Positions 10,671 through 21,899 of a stretch of DNA of 64,000 bases are shown piece by piece. The position numbers were made by a program, and so were the translations under genes. The stretch spans positions 68,564,040 to 68,628,039 of the forward strand of contig OY992537.1 of the NCBI GenBank assembly GCA_963921195.1. Reading direction: 5' to 3'. Origin of the DNA: Pegoplata infirma. Its lineage: Eukaryota > Arthropoda > Insecta > Diptera > Anthomyiidae. The first letter of the stretch is position 1; each line of letters opens with the position of its first letter. The notes under the pieces are model-generated. The model was not told where the DNA came from. It worked only from the letters and a program-made list of their open reading frames with translations, and ran no database searches.

Positions 10671-10824
10671 TAATGAGTTTGTGCTGATGTTTGTAACACA
10701 GATAAAAATGAGTTGTTAGATCAAGCACGAAATACACCAGGTTGAGCATTATTTTAATTAAAAGTCATCTAATGAGGAAAATTGTTGGATCAAGCACGAA
10801 AATTGTAGGTCAGTCATTGACTGT

Positions 10825-10985
10825 TCCTTGATTAAACCAATGCTTGATTTGAGTAATTTGTTAATTGTTATTTTTCTGTAATTTTTGATTAAACCAATGC
10901 TTGATTTGAGTGAGCGGTTAATCAATAATTTTGTGTTATGTTTGAGTAATCCAATGCTTGATCTGAGTGAATGGTTAATCATTAT
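10825..10985. repeat. Tandem repeat, about 3 copies of CCAATGCTTGAT...
   Basis: CCAATGCTTGAT(T/C)TGAGT(G/A) recurs three times with a following GGTTAATCA, at spacings of roughly 50-70 bp. Non-coding; the antisense open frame here is a by-product of it. Confidence 0.7.
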
Positions 10986-11599
10986 TTTACAGCTGTAGTG
11001 TTTTTTGTCAGTCTTTTCAAGTCTTTTGTTTAAATTGTTTTTTTTTTTGTGCTTTATATTATTTTGTTTATTTTCGTCTTGTGTGCGTGAAGGTACTTTT
11101 CTATTTGACGACTAACGAAAACTAAAACAAAAAACGCAACAGCGTTCATCGCATTGTTACTCAAAGCCTACTATGATGAGTTTTTTTGTTTTTATGAATT
11201 TTTTTGTGAATTTGTCAGATTTGAGCAAATGGTAAATTGATTCAAGTAAAATTTAATTTAATGTCAAATTTTAAGCTGAGCAAATATTTAATTGTTTTTT
11301 TCCATTGAATATTTTTTTCTGTGTAACTATTCGAAATATTGGTCCTAGACTCACCTTCAAGTATACTGATCGACCGGAGCCGCATTAATGTATGGCGGGG
11401 CCCTGAGCACAAAAGAATTTGAGGCCCCGCTGGAAAGAAAGTCGCCTGACAAAAATTTTAATTTTTGGTATAAATTAAACTCATGTTATTACCGGTTTTA
11501 AAACAAAGAAACTAAAAAAAGAGATATTCTAGCTCGAGGTAATTTTTATTTACTTATGAACACCATGATATTTGTGTAGAATAATTTGGCTTTAATGAG

Positions 11600-11850
11600 A
11601 TCTTTTCTGTCTCAGAATCTGAGCCTTTTCATACGAAAAATGCCTTAGAATCTAAAACTTTTTCAATAAGAATAAAGTCTCAGAATCTGAAACATTTTCG
11701 ATATGAAAAATGTTTCAGAATCTGAAATTTTTTCTATAGGAAAATTGTCTAAGAATCTGTAACAATTTCTTTAAGGAAAATGTTTTAGAATCTGAGAATA
11801 TTTTTGTACGAAAAATGTCACTGTTCTTTATTTTATATAATTTTTTATAC
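11600..11850. repeat. Degenerate tandem repeat of TCAGAATCTGA
   Basis: (T/A)CAGAATCTGA followed by ATTTT...GAAAAATGT recurs about five times with a 45-50 bp period. A weaker copy lies near 2765-2830. Confidence 0.6.
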
Positions 11851-11884
11851 GAAAAACATCCTTGATCTAACAATAAGACTTCCT

Positions 11885-12058
11885 CCTCGAAATTCCTGCT
11901 AGTTCGGCTTTAATACGGATTTTTCCGAAAGCCCTTATTTTTTCATAAGGTGGCAACCCTTTTTTAAACTTGAGATTGGGCAACTAAAAAACACAGGTAA
12001 CTCTTATTTGTGCTCCGTCATTCACACATTCAAGTTTCAGGACAATCGGTGGGTGCCC
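11885..12058. repeat. Fragment related to the 7932-8420 MITE
   Basis: CATAAGGTGGCAACCC, the GGTAACTCTTATTT word and TTTCAGGACAATCGGTGGG match parts of 7932-8420. The left terminal repeat is absent. Confidence 0.5.
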
Positions 12059-12059
12059 T

Positions 12060-12340
12060 TGAACTTATAATTTTGAACGCGAATATTTTTTTAGGAGCCT
12101 AGCAACATTTAGAAGCAATGTATCCGGTTTTGTAAAAAAAGGCACCAGAAAAAAAAATAAAAAAAAATATGTTGCATAACCTCATTTCTTGTATAAAATT
12201 GATTTGAGCGAGTTGATCCCAACCTTCCAAAAATCTGAAAAAAAATCTCAAAAATCTTTTAGGCCATAAGAATTCATATTCCGCTTCAAGAGTTGCAAAA
12301 ATCAAAAAAAGGTTTTGATGAAACGCCCTAATGTATACAA
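12060..12340. repeat. Solo arm of the 50606-51850 foldback
   Basis: GCGAATATTTTTTTAGGAGC through GATGAAACGCCCTAATGTA matches one arm of 50606-51850, including CCATAAGAATTCATATTCCG. The partner arm is missing. Confidence 0.7.
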
Positions 12341-12659
12341 TGCGATATATAAAGAGAATAGTATAAAAACCTCCAAAAAAACGCTAAAAAAAATTTTTAA
12401 TTACCTATGAAAAATTTTTTTGATAATTTTATTTAACGTTTAAAAACTCAAATCTGCTTTTTGAAAACATCCAAAACCTTCGATTAAAAAAAAAACTAAA
12501 AATTTTGCTCTAAATTACGCAATTTTTTTTTTGCGTAGTTCGAGATGTGATCACAATTTTTTTTTAATTTTGAAAATTGTACCTTATTAAACTTTTTACC
12601 CTGATTTATTTAAAATGGCTATATTTCGAAAACTAAGCAAGATAAAGCATAACGGAAAA

Positions 12660-13300
12660 ATTTGTTGGTTCTTTGGATTACTATAATATTGCCAGCCATT
12701 TCCACATGTGTTGACGCCAATGGGTTCTACTTTTTAATATAAAAAAGTTTGCATTCCGGAGAATTACCCTCATATACATATATTAATATTTTTCCCTGTT
12801 CTTTCTCCTACACTTTACCTTATTTTTCTTAACGATCCACACTGGGACACAGAAGGTATTTTCCGGCCAAAAGTCTTTCCACTAGTCGTATCATGCCAGA
12901 AATTGGTATCATAAAATTTTCGGGGTCAACGATTTCAAAACTAAGCTCAAAAATACTAAATTCAAAATGGCGGATCCAATATGGCATCGAAATTTTTTAA
13001 AAGTCGTGCGATCAAAAAGAAAATTTATGTCTAGAAGGTTTTCAATGCTTAAAAATATCAAATTAAAAATGGCGAATCCACTATGGCGGCGAAACTTTAA
13101 CAAATTGTAATATTGAAATAACAATTTTTAAAATTGTAATCTTAAATTGTAATCTTTTTAATTTAAAAATGGTGCGATTTAAAAGAAAATTTTTTAGAAT
13201 GATTTAAGCCATTAACACTGAATTCAGTAATTAAAAATACAAAATTCAAAATGGCGAATCTAATATAGCGGCTGATACTTTAATAAACAGTAAGATTGTA
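12660..13300. repeat. Dispersed AAAATGGCG(G/A)ATCC repeats
   Basis: TTCAAAATGGCGGATCCAAT and variants occur at about 12960, 13065 and 13250. They are the word that builds the foldback at 30779-32403. The stretch near 12690-12780 (CACATGTG, GGGT) is related to 20370-20450. Confidence 0.5.
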
Positions 13301-13794
13301 ATAAAAAATCCGTTACGAGGCTTCCGTTTCTTTGCTGAAACAAAATCAACTGCTTGAGAATATTAAGCTCCTGGCAGATAAAATATGGCGGCGCTGTCTA
13401 ATTTGTTAGGTAAAAGTACCATTTTGATGATGTATGGACTTGTTTGATGACCACAACAAAAATAAAACGTTTACGTCCATCAAGAAAGTTGTTCCCTTAA
13501 AACTTAAATTTGAAAATAGCGGATATCCACGCTATAAAAAGGAAGGAGGCCACAAAAAATTGTCTTTCCTTATCTCTTTGGTTCATGCGAAGGGCCCCGC
13601 CGATCTTCTCGCATTAAAATTTTTAATTTATTTAAAAAATATAAAAATAATAGCATTTTTTGGAGGTTGTTTTAGTTCTACAACGGGGAACTTTTTTCCC
13701 CTAGTCCGATTTTGCCCATTTATGAACATACATACCGTGAGATTATTAGACTTATTTGTGCCTGACTTCAGGGGTCTAGCTGTATGGGTTTGGA

Positions 13795-13970
13795 CGGTAT
13801 TGAGACTTCCAGAACGGACTGACGTACTGACGGAATGACATCGCAAGAATATTTTAGCATCGATCATGGATCAATATTATATACACTTTTAGGTGTCGTC
13901 CACCGATATTTCGATGCGTTACACAAACTAAGCATACTCCACTATTGGAGGGCAAAAAAGTGTATCAAAA
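13795..13970. repeat. Decayed mini-me tail
   Basis: GACGGAATGACATCGCAAG, CGATCATGGATCA, CCGATATTTCGATGCGTTAC and CACTATTGGAGGG follow the order seen in the intact tail at 34830-34959. It reads in the + direction and is heavily diverged. Confidence 0.45.
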
Positions 13971-14439
13971 ATTAATATGCATCTACAAAAATTGTAGATG
14001 CAAAAATGTGCCACTTTTTTCGATAGCATTTCTTCCAATCTTAATACTGATGTTGCAAAAGGTATCACTTGCGGTTTGTGGCAATCAGCATTCGGCGTTA
14101 GGTATATGATAAAAAAAAAAAACAAAAACTAAATTTTAATGGCGTCGTAAATTGAAATTTTGTAAAAATTTTTTAATGCTTATAGTATTATCTTAGATTC
14201 CACTAAAAGAAAATATAAATATTTCCACATCCAAAAGAATTTAAATTTCAGAAGTTCAACTTCACAATGTTCCTATTTTCAAATAGCTTTTTGGACTTTG
14301 GGGCTATGCAGCTTAAGCAGGTGAATTTGGACTATTATAAAAACTTTAGAGGAACTACTTCCAAGTGTGCCCAAAAGAACGACATTAAAATTTTTTGGCG
14401 AATCCAAAAAAGTGACTTTTGGCCGGAAAATGCTTTCTG

Positions 14440-15231
14440 TGTCCCTCTGTGCGATCTTCTGGGTGTAATTTCCAATCCTATCTATTCTTTTGCAGATGCC
14501 AGCAACATTTTTTAGTCACTTTCCTTAAATTACACACCAGTCCTTACTGAGGGTAAAGCAATGAGGCAGAACATGAATGACACACTCCTTCATGACCATA
14601 CGACAATTTCCGAGTGGGGCCTTGCGAATAAGGTCGTAAGACCCAATGTTATATATTGACACACAGACGGCTTGCGGAACCAGCATTATTTGTATTTATG
14701 GGTGGTTTAGCTATTCCGGAATCAGATACTCTTGATGTTCTAGACATGAAAATTCAATGTGATGTTCGTTGGAACCAACATGTTTTTCAAGTGTCGAAAG
14801 AATCATTTAAGTGTCTTGGTTTCTTAAAACGGTGCAAGTATTAATTCACTCGATCTGATCTGCTCACTATTTATACCGCCTATATCCGGCAGGCAGGTGG
14901 TTTAAGGTCTATCTTGAAGCTTCTGGATCGGGTGCAGAGAATTGTTCTGTTGATAATACCACGGTAAGTGTTTAGCTGAGATGGGCAAACTCATCAACGA
15001 GACGCGGGTGTATGTCAGTAGTACTGGCCTTTAAGAAGTTCACATCCTTCCGTTGTTGCATGTCCAATGTATCGCCCAACGCATTACAGAGAAAATTCAT
15101 TTCTCGGTCGAACTAGCCGTATGTGGAATAAACTCCTCCCAAAAGTCTTCCCAGTCGGCTATAATTTTGAAAAATTAAATGTTTACAACCACTACTCCCT
15201 CTTTCCTTCTCCTCATAACATACTTTTCTAA
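14440..15231 (+). pseudogene. Non-LTR retrotransposon reverse transcriptase C-terminal relic
   Basis: Across shifting frames the + strand reads VISNPIYSFADASNIF (the RT catalytic F-A-D-D box with its second Asp changed to Ala). It continues with ESDTLDVLDMKIQCDVRWN, FKCLGFLKRCKY, LLTIYTAYIR, LKLLDRVQR and finally MWNKLLPKVFPVGYNFEKL before a stop at 15229-15231. This order matches the thumb and C-terminus of jockey/CR1/RTE-type reverse transcriptases. Several stops and frameshifts are present and everything upstream of the palm is gone. Confidence 0.75.
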
Positions 15232-15364
15232 TACCAACACAAAGCATTGCATTAATAGGAGACATCCCCTGAGGGTTGGCTCAAAGTAAAAAAAGCTTTT
15301 CGACTCTGAGTACTCTGGTACATTCGTTTCTCGCCTTTTTGCATAACGCTGATTTACACACCCA

Positions 15365-15859
15365 CACTAAAAAAAAACAACTTGTCAAGTTACTAGAAAA
15401 AGTCTCGTAATCCCATTTTATCAATATTTGACAGTTTTCCGAAATTTACTTTTTTTGTAATTTTACAGTTTTTCTTGTAATTTTACAAATTTCGAAGATT
15501 TTTTACAAAAAAAATCTAGTACATTTACGAGAATTTCTTGTAAGTTTTATTTTGCCAAAAAAGTTGTAAATTTACAAATTTATTGGTAAAAATCTTGTAA
15601 AATTACAAAAAGTTCGTCATTTTTACTAGAATTCTAGTAAAATAAAAGATAACAAAAAACCTAGTAAAATCACGAAACCTCTTTAAGTTTTATCGCGTCA
15701 AAAAAATTGTAAATTTAAATTTTTTTGGTAAAATGCTTGTAAAATTACAAAATTATTGCTAAAAAGCTTGTAAAATAACAAGGAATTCTTGTCAAATAGG
15801 AGGTAGCAAAAAAAAGTTACAAACTTTTCTTGTAATTTTACAAGGTTTTTTTTTGAGTG
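15365..15859. mobile_element. Poly-A-tipped MITE, CTTGTAA-word family
   Basis: Begins CACTAAAAAAAAACAACTTG and ends GGTTTTTTTTTTGAGTG. The interior iterates CTTGTAAAATTACAA words. It is related to 49275-50043 and 57704-58381; a matching right end also occurs at 19025-19093. Confidence 0.7.
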
Positions 15860-16147
15860 CAGGAACCTCAAAAAAATATTTTAATTTTTGTCATATTCAG
15901 TTATCTGTACTTGACTGTACCAACTTCTAATGGTTTACACTATGTCATGAAGGCTTAAGTTTTCCACTTGTTTTCTTCACTTTTTTTACAAACAAAATTC
16001 AGAAGTAGAGAATTGCTAACACCTAGGATTATATTTACCTACTTCGTTAGTTTTTATTCTATTTTTAATGGATTCTTTCTTAATCACCTGATTGTTGCAA
16101 AACCAAATAAAAATGTAAAAAAAAAAATTAGAAAAAAACCAAAAACA

Positions 16148-16246
16148 ATGAATAAGAATTTTTCATTTTTGCCTCATCTTTTGTTAATGTCCGTCCTATC
16201 TACTGGCATTGCTAAAGCCGATTTATCATTACATACTTGTATGTAA
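16148..16246 (+). CDS. Possible signal-peptide exon or 32-residue micropeptide
   Basis: AAAAACAATG is a good dipteran start context. The frame opens MNKNFSFLPHLLLMSVLSTG then IAKADLSLHTCM, which looks like a signal peptide with an Ala-x-Ala-type cleavage site. A GTATGT donor at 16239 would end an exon after ...LHT. No convincing next exon was found downstream, and short hydrophobic frames arise by chance in AT-rich DNA. Confidence 0.15.
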   Translation: MNKNFSFLPHLLLMSVLSTGIAKADLSLHTCM

Positions 16247-16249
16247 TGG

Positions 16250-17319
16250 CAACATTGGTGATTTAGATGATGGCATGATTTTGAATGCATGACGAAATTT
16301 ACATGCTGTATGATGTGTCGCCTACATTAAAACTTGGGATTACACTAGTCGACAATGAAGTTGGTTACTACAAAATGTTGGAATTTCTGTAACACTAGCC
16401 TTTTGAATTTCGATTTTATAAAGAAAAGTTACTTTCGTTCAGTGTTGTTTTCATTCTGTTTTATTACTGTTCTTTATCATCTGATCGTTTATTATCCTTA
16501 TATTTTTTAATAGAAACTAATTTTTTAGATGGATGAATGAAACACAACCAAAGTAGTTATAAGTTTATTTTACATAATGGTTTTGTCATTTATTCTATTG
16601 AGTTATTATTACTGAATGTATGTAGGTGGGTGGATGAAGGATAATGGAAAACAGCTCATGGGATAAAAAAAAAACAAGAAGAACATTTATGTCTTGACAC
16701 GTGATTTACCCAAAATAAAACATGATTAATAATGATCTTTGAAACGAACTCTATTAAAAAGGTAAAAATAGAATGTAGATTTCAAAATAAATACCATGAA
16801 CAACAGGCCGTATCGATTTTAATTTTTTAACACCCAGCAGAAATAAATCGAGATTTTGGCGACACAGCATCTGTTTATAGCATACCGTAGCGCATCCAAA
16901 GAGCGCTCTTAGGGATGCAGTAAAAGGAAGGGGAAAAAATTTTAATTTTTTTTTAAGATTTTTTATATAAAACTTATAATGTGTAACTATTTTTTGATAA
17001 AATTTCACACTTGCTTTTCTTTTTAATATTTTTAACACTTTTTGAATAAAAAACATGAGTGATTTGAAAAGTTTTGAAAGACATAACAGAGGCCTTTAAC
17101 ACATTTTAAATGATGATAAATAGGCCAACCAAAAAACAGCCAAAGCTTATTTGTTATTTCGATGAATAAACCGATTTGGATTAAACACAAACTCTAATCA
17201 CGAAAAAACAGAAAAACTAAGATACAACTAAGATTTTCCATCTGTATTTCAGTAAAAGTAAAAATGGAAATTTCTTAAATACAGTTGGAAATTTCTGAAA
17301 CATGGAAATGGTGTAGTCA
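16250..17319. other. AT-rich intergenic, no feature seen
   Basis: No repeat partner, RNA or coding signal was recognised. The antisense open frame of 100 codons at 16754-17056 lacks any motif. Confidence 0.5.
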
Positions 17320-17520
17320 GGACTTTTATTCTGCTTAAATCAGCTCTACAAAGATACATGAATTCACTGCATCTTTAATCTGCTTAAATCAGCGCTAAAA
17401 AGATACATGAATTTACAGCATCTTTATTCTGCTTAAATCAGCGCTCTAAAGACACGTGATTTCAGTGCATCTAAAGAGCGCTGTTTCTGTGTATCCAACT
17501 AGCGCTCTAAAGTGGGACAT
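17320..17520. repeat. Tandem repeat, about 62-bp unit, 3 copies
   Basis: TCTGCTTAAATCAGC(T/G)CT...GA(T/C)AC(A/G)TGAATT...GCATCTTTA recurs three times and then degenerates into GAGCGCT words. Non-coding. Confidence 0.65.
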
Positions 17521-17924
17521 CGCCTTAGAGAATCATGCATGAATTCAGCGCAATTGGATGCGCTCCTTTACTCAAGTTCCCCTTCCAAAAGCTGCTGAAC
17601 GTTCAGCAAAATTTCTGCTGGGCATGATAATATTTTGATGATAGTGTCTAATTTTAAAAGTAACGATTTCACCTCAGGTGTGAATTGGGTATTAGGTGCA
17701 ATATTTACCAGCAGTTTTGATTTTTGTAAAAACCTAATTGTAACAGTTCTATAAATCGAAATCCTTTTCCAATTTTTTGATATCTTCCACTTTTTTAACC
17801 TTCATTTCTTTCGTACCCAACATTGCTAAATAAAATACAATCAAAAAATAGCACCTAAATGCTTACAAAAAGTCAAAAACAAACTTTTGTTCAAAAAAAA
17901 ATCTACGTCGTAGAAAGTCGAAAA

Positions 17925-18015
17925 AATGCCTGCGAATTTTGTACTCTTGTCGAAAACATTAAATCATGATAATGTTTTGCGGAAGATTTGGGTGTACTTG
18001 CTAAGGCAATGTTTT
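17925..18015. repeat. Direct repeat with 19290-19380
   Basis: AAAACATTAAATCATGATAA and GATTTGGGTGTACTTGC occur at both sites. In both, a GTAGTTTTGGT word and an A-rich minisatellite follow, so the unit includes that minisatellite. Confidence 0.65.
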
Positions 18016-18289
18016 TTTTAGAAAAAATAATGTTATATTACTTTGCTATTCCATGCAAAACGAATTGAAATATCAGCCGAGGACCCCATTAAAAAAACAA
18101 AAGAGCAGTACATTTCGAAAGTGAGTGCAAAAATAAGTGCAAAAATGTGTTTTTACATTTTGGAGAGTAGAAAAGATTCGGCACCAAAGAATATAACAGT
18201 CTCACTTGTTTTATGTACATTTGATAAACAAATGGAAAATTTTTATGCGAAAAGCTTAGACTTGGTGAAAAAGTAGTTTTGGTAAAAAA

Positions 18290-18690
18290 ATGATTTTTTT
18301 TTCACGAAAAACAAAATTATGTTAAAAAAAATTTAATGAATCCAAAATTGTTGGTGAAAAAAATTTTTGATGAAAAAAAGTTTTTGATGAATTTTTTTTT
18401 AAAAAAAAAAAAAAAATTGATGAAAAAAAAATTGTTAAAAAATTATGAAAAAAAAAAATTAATGAAAAAAAAATTTGATGAAAAAAAACATTTGATGAAA
18501 GAAAAACATTTGATGAAAAAAAATTGATAAAAAAAAAAATGATGAAAAAAAAGTTTGATGAAAAAATAAAAATTTATGGAAAAAAAAAGTTGATGAAAAA
18601 AAAATTGACGAAAAAAAAAATTGATGAAAAAAAAAAATTTATGAAAAAGAAATTGATGAAAAAAAAAATTTTATGAAAAAAAATTTTTTT
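18290..18690. repeat. A-rich minisatellite TTGATGAAAAAAAAA
   Basis: (T)TGATGAAAAAAAAA(A)TT iterates with a roughly 12-18 bp irregular period. The lysine-rich open frame at 18336-18527 is a by-product. Confidence 0.75.
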
Positions 18691-19429
18691 TTGTTGAAAA
18701 ATAATTATGTTACTTTTTATTTACCAGCTGGTGAAAAACGGTTTTATTCACCACGAGGTAAATTATTATCCAAGTTACAAACCCAAGTTATTAAAATTTT
18801 TGGTTTTAAGAAAATGAAAATAGTAATTTTTGTTTTCTTTTTCGTTAATTGTTAGCTTATATAGTCAAACTGAGGTGGCGTCCTGCAACTTTTTTAAAAT
18901 TAGACACCAGCCTAAAAACATTATCATGTTAAAAGTCAAAAAGTCGAAAAAAGTCGAAAACAGTCGACTTTAAGAAAAAGTCGAAAGGTCAAAAAGTAAA
19001 TTTTTTTTTAATTTGAAAAAAGTTGAAATATTGGTAAAATGGGATTACGAGACTTTTTCTAGTGATTTGACAAGTTTTTTTTTTTTTTGAGTGTTTAAAT
19101 TAAAACATTTTCATTAAGAACACAAACTTTATTTGTTTAAACTGAAAAAAATAAATATACTGAAATTAAATAAACACTATAATTAATTTAAGTAAACAAA
19201 TTTTTTTTAATTTATTTCAACTTATCTTAATATAAGGTAGTTTTACTAAAAACAAAGAAAATAAACTTGAAGAAAGTACATGTAAATACTTAAAAATGCA
19301 TGCGAATATAGCCCAAAACATTAAATCATGATAATGTTTTGCTGAAGATTTGGGTGTACTTGCCAAAGCAAAGTAGTTTTGGTGCAAAAAAATAAGTAAA
19401 AGTTGAAAGAAAAATATTATGATGAAATT

Positions 19430-19607
19430 TTTTTTTTTTTTAAATTGGATAAAATAAAAAACGATGAATAAAAAAAATTTGATAAAAAAATAAAATTTGA
19501 TGAAAAAAAAAATTTTTTTATGAAAAAATAACTTTTGATAAAAGAAAATAAAATTGATAAAAAAATTATGATGAAAAAAAAAAATAATGAAAAAAAATTG
19601 ACAAAAA
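19430..19607. repeat. A-rich minisatellite, second array
   Basis: Same GATGAAAAAAAAATT words as at 18290, adjoining the head of a mini-me repeat at 19608. Antisense Phe/Ile-rich open frames are artefacts. Confidence 0.7.
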
Positions 19608-21025
19608 AACAAGTAAAAAAGTTAAATTCGGCCTTGCCGAATGTAGTGGTACCATCCACAATTTCAAAAAGATTATTGCAAAAAAATTACTTTTGAAAAA
19701 AAAAAAAAATTTCCGGGGAAAAAATTTTGGTAAAAAAAAAATCCGCGATTTTTTTCTTTTTTTATCAAAAAATATGTTCGTACTTATTTAAATACCATTT
19801 GGTGTTCAATTATGTTTACATATGTCAACCAGAAGCCGAATTAAAGCATTTTGTATTTTTAGGTTATGTTGAATGTACTGAAATTTTTTATGTGTGCTTA
19901 CATTTTCCTTCATAACTTTTCCAATAAATATGATAAGTTTCAGTCATCTCTATGCAATATTTTGTCCGTGATAGCATTTTCCACAGACAGACAGACGGAC
20001 AGACGGACATCGCTAGAATGTCTTAAAATCGATGCATCATGAATATACACTAAAAAAAATACGTTAGTAGATTTACTAATTTTTTTTTGCTAATGCTAGT
20101 TAGCTAACTTTTAGCAAATTTTTAGTTGAGATTAGCATGTTAGCAATAAATTCTTGTAAACTTCATTTAGCACATTAGCTATTTTAAACAAACTTTGAAC
20201 TAATTTCTTTTGCTGAATTTGAAATTGAGTTGACAACATTTTACAAGATTTTTTGCTAATATAAGCAAAAAGAAATGGTAAATTTTTTTTATATTTTCAG
20301 AAAACTTTAAATGGCGCTATCTCGGAAACTAAGCCAGCTGGAGCAAAATGGAGGCCATTTTTGGTTCCCGGCTCTCCATAGTATCGCCGGTCCTCTTCAC
20401 ATGTGTGGACCCTAAAGGGTCCTAACTTTGGATCCAAAAAAGATAGCATTCCCGAAAATTTTAAATTGCTCATATATCGGTAAATATTGCCGTCACAACA
20501 AAAAGTCCAACAAAAATTTTGTAGCTTTCAACACGTAGAACAAGACCACAAAATAACCAAAAGCTCTCCGAGTAATATTTTTGAAGTTATCGAGTTTTTT
20601 AATTCTCAAAACCCCAGTGGTCACCAAAAATCACGTATCTCAAAAACTAAGCAAGGTAGAGCGAAACGGACACAAATTTTGGATCAAAAACTATGACGAT
20701 TTTTAGGAACCCAACTAGGTCTAGGTCCATCGGGGTCTGGACCTATTGGGTCCGAACCCAATGGGGTCCTAAAATGTGTATGAACTAAGTTAAAAAAAAA
20801 TCAGTTAACTAATTATTGGCAAAACATTTTTGCTAACTTTAGCAACAAAATTGTGGGTTCAAAACCAGCAAATTTTCTTGTAGGTTTACAAGCTTTTTTT
20901 GCTAACATTACAGTTTTTTTTTGAGTGTATATACTTTATGGGGTCCCAGACCGATATTTAGATGAGTTACAAACGGAATGACAAACTTATATATACCCTC
21001 TATCACTAAGTGGAGGGTATAAAAA
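19608..21025 (+). mobile_element. Mini-me-like repeat type A, interrupted
   Basis: The head is ACAAGTAAAAAAGTTAAATTC with the short palindrome TTCGGCCTTGCCGAA. A CAGACAGACGGACAGACGG microsatellite follows, then the tail ACTTTATGGGGTCCCAGACC...GGAGGGTATAAAAA. It is split by a MITE at 20048-20937. (GTCY)n-bearing Helitron-like 'mini-me' elements are known from Diptera; the assignment is by resemblance. Confidence 0.7.
20048..20937. mobile_element. Poly-A-tipped MITE, GCTAA-word family, nested
   Basis: CACTAAAAAAAATACG...TTTTTTTTTGAGTG, flanked by TA (20046-20047, 20938-20939). Removing it and one TA restores CATGAATATATATACTTTA exactly as in intact mini-me copies. The ends iterate TTAGCTAA/TTTGCTAA words. 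The middle (about 20300-20760) is a different, less AT-rich repeat. Confidence 0.85.
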
Positions 21026-21262
21026 TGATAAAAAAAATGAAGGAAAAAAAAAATTATGAAAAAAAAATTTAATGAAAAAAAAAAAATATGAAAAAAAAAA
21101 TTTGATGAAAAAAAAATTGATAAAAAAGAATTCATGAAAAAAATTGACGAAAAAAAAATTCGATAAAAAAAAAATTGATAAAAAGAAATATGAAAAAAAA
21201 ATTTGATGGAAAAAAAAATTATATAAAAAAAAAAAATTGATGAAAAAAAAAACTTTGAAATA
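21020..21262. repeat. A-rich minisatellite, third array
   Basis: GATGAAAAAAAAATT words again, directly after the mini-me tail and before a reverse-transcriptase relic. Antisense Phe-rich open frames here are artefacts. Confidence 0.7.
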
Positions 21263-21300
21263 AGGCACGCGCCGCATACCATAAAATGAAAAGAATTTAG

Positions 21301-21898
21301 CTGTCTCGTAACATTAGTAGAAAAACGAAGCTTAAAGTCTTTAACACCAACATTAAACCAATTCTGTTATATGGTTGTGAAACTTGGAAGGTGACAAATA
21401 ATATTTGCCAAAAACTGCAAGTATTCGTCAACAAATGTCTTCGTCGCATCTGTCATATATTTTCGCCCAACACCATATCAAATGAAGACCTTCTGTTGTT
21501 AACATTAAGCGAACCTATTAACATAGAAATAAAGCGTAAAAAGTGGCGTTGGATTGGTCACACGCTAAGAAGAGAAGACGATCATATATCTAAAATGTCG
21601 TTTGAATGGAATCCGCAGGGTACAAGACGCAGAGATAGACCAAGAAATACCTGGATTCGATCGATACATGCCGAAAGTCAACATATAGGCTCATGGCCTG
21701 AAATTCGTTGTATCGCACAAAACCGCCAACAATGGAGTGCGACAGTTTCCGCCCTATGTTCCGTATAGGAACGTCAATTGGACAACACGTGTGTTTGAAT
21801 TGTATTAATTATAATATAATGTTTATGTATTATGTTAATAATCTTTTACAAATTTAAATAAATGTGTTTCCTTTGTCAAGGAAAATAAAAAAAAAAAA
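21301..21898 (+). pseudogene. 5'-truncated non-LTR retrotransposon, RT C-terminus and poly-A tail
   Basis: An open frame runs 21301-21768 with no internal stop: LKVFNTNIKPILLYGCETWK, KLQVFVNKCLRRI, SNEDLL, KWRWIGHTLRR, SFEWNPQGTRRRDRPRNTW and WSATVSALCS. This is the C-terminal block of the endonuclease/reverse transcriptase of non-LTR elements common in arthropods. A 3' UTR with AATAAA and an A-tract ending near 21898 follows. A TAG at 21298 and the loss of everything upstream fit 5' truncation at insertion. It is the best preserved retroelement in the window. Confidence 0.85.
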
Positions 21899-21899
21899 C

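Noticed and set aside
18336..21282. Lys-rich and Phe-rich frames
   Set aside because: Translations of the GATGAAAAAAAAATT minisatellites.
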